NCBI GenBank assembly: GCA_016191795.1
Contig: JACPVK010000459.1
Location: forward strand, 1 to 6,342
Source of the DNA: Gammaproteobacteria bacterium
GTDB taxonomy: Bacteria; Pseudomonadota; Gammaproteobacteria; SZUA-229
Reading direction: 5' to 3'
DNA: 6,342 nucleotides
In this document: in pieces, positions 5,651 to 6,342 of the stretch
Position numbering within the stretch: position 1 is the stretch's first letter
Layout of the letters: the number at the start of each line of letters is the position of its first letter
The notes under the pieces: model-generated
The model's database searches: none
What the model was told of the DNA's origin: nothing
What the model saw: only the letters and a program-made list of their open reading frames with translations
Made by a program: the position numbers and the translations under genes

Positions 5651-6289
5651 CTAAAGATAATAAGCGCTGGTCGTCATGACTTTAGACATGGCTGTCATCA
5701 GTTTTTTCACTGGCCAGGGTAAGGCGGCACCACCGCTTTTTATTGCTAACGTTGCGTGATGGGATTCATCTTCTTTCATTTGTTTGAGTATTGTCATGCT
5801 GCGCCTATCCTGTGTCGGAAGTTGTTGCATGTGCAGGTCCAGATGCCGCATTACCTGGAATTCTGTTTCAGCCACAAACCCCAGACTCCATTTGTCGCCA
5901 ATAGCACCTGCCAGCGCGCCAATTGCAAATGAACCACAGTACCAGAGTGGATTGAGCAAACTCTTGTGAGATTGCAATTCTTTCAGGCGCTGCTCGGTCC
6001 AGGCAAGATGATCATTTTCCTCCAGAGCGGCGCGTTCCAGGCTGTCACGCACACTGTCCAGTCGTGCTGTTAGAGCTTGTCCCTGATAGAGCGCCTGCGC
6101 CGAGACTTCGCCTGCGTGATTTACGCGCATCAGGCCACTGGTGTGGCGTCTTTCCTGTTCCGTTAGTGTGCATTCTTCTGTATGAGCCGCTGGATTGGTG
6201 CGTTCTGTGATGCGTGGTGAGCCAATCACTGTTCGCAGGGCATAGTCTGCCTGGTTGATGAATTTATCCAGCGGAGAATAGTGGCGCAT
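5651..6289 (-). CDS. coq7: Coq7 di-iron demethoxyubiquinone hydroxylase
   Basis: Coq7 (2-polyprenyl-3-methyl-6-methoxy-1,4-benzoquinone monooxygenase) performs the C-6 (C-5 in other numbering) hydroxylation late in ubiquinone synthesis, at the inner face of the membrane. The 212-residue length is typical. All six carboxylate and histidine ligands of the di-iron site are present: Glu61 (NHAGE), Glu91 and His94 (EENDH), Glu143 (ETE), Glu175 and His178 (DESHH). The hydrophobic helix GSFAIGALAGAIG (119-131) is the membrane-contact region. The N-terminus RHYSPLDKFINQAD (2-15) matches the start of Pseudomonas Coq7, which supports ATG at 6289 although the frame stays open to the window edge and no strong Shine-Dalgarno is seen. 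This single-step hydroxylase replaces UbiF, the flavin enzyme of E. coli. It is convergent with the response regulator. Confidence 0.96.
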   Translation of the reverse strand: MRHYSPLDKFINQADYALRTVIGSPRITERTNPAAHTEECTLTEQERRHTSGLMRVNHAGEVSAQALYQGQALTARLDSVRDSLERAALEENDHLAWTEQRLKELQSHKSLLNPLWYCGSFAIGALAGAIGDKWSLGFVAETEFQVMRHLDLHMQQLPTQDRRSMTILKQMKEDESHHATLAIKSGGAALPWPVKKLMTAMSKVMTTSAYYL

Positions 6290-6342
6290 GTCGAGTATCC
6301 GGATGGTTGGGTTTAGGGTGTGACATCCAGTTGTCTGGCGAG

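Noticed and set aside
6313..6342. Possible last nine codons and TAA of a minus-strand gene upstream of coq7 (LARQLDVTP)
   Set aside because: Only nine residues are visible before the window edge, which is not enough to support a gene.

Overview
The window looks like a chromosomal segment of a gammaproteobacterium. It has an mreB-mreC-mreD rod-shape operon with gammaproteobacterial-type MreC and MreD, a bacterial-type di-iron Coq7 ubiquinone hydroxylase, and a response regulator close to the PilH proteins of type IV pilus chemosensory systems. Base composition looks moderate (near 50% GC by eye). No rRNA, tRNA, insertion sequence or CRISPR array is visible. The genus cannot be fixed from the sequence alone.

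Layout. Bases 1-1538 (+) hold the last codons of mreB, then complete mreC and mreD; mreC and mreD overlap by 14 bases. The cell-shape operon is met head-on, 18 bases after mreD, by a minus-strand gene (1557-3032) for a Ycf46-type AAA+ ATPase. Only 45 bases beyond its start, a divergent plus-strand gene (3078-3965) encodes an unrecognised protein. Its first two thirds follow the layout of an AAA+ module, but every catalytic position I can locate is altered. After a 237-base gap come two overlapping tandem paralogues (4203-4565 and 4558-4968). They resemble a family of unknown function that I know mainly from plasmids and phages (DUF6573, number from memory). A stand-alone PilH-like receiver protein (5082-5591) follows, then a strong bidirectional terminator (5613-5641), then coq7 on the minus strand (5651-6289).

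How the parts fit. mreBCD builds the membrane scaffold for lateral wall synthesis, and Coq7 acts in ubiquinone synthesis; both are core functions. The middle of the window (1557-5591) is accessory in character: a Ycf46-like ATPase back-to-back with a probable pseudo-ATPase, a duplicated small cytosolic protein, and an orphan receiver with an unusual N-terminal extension. The most interesting candidate is the divergent ATPase/pseudo-ATPase pair. It could be a two-component AAA+ machine, but this is inferred only from motif reading and gene arrangement.
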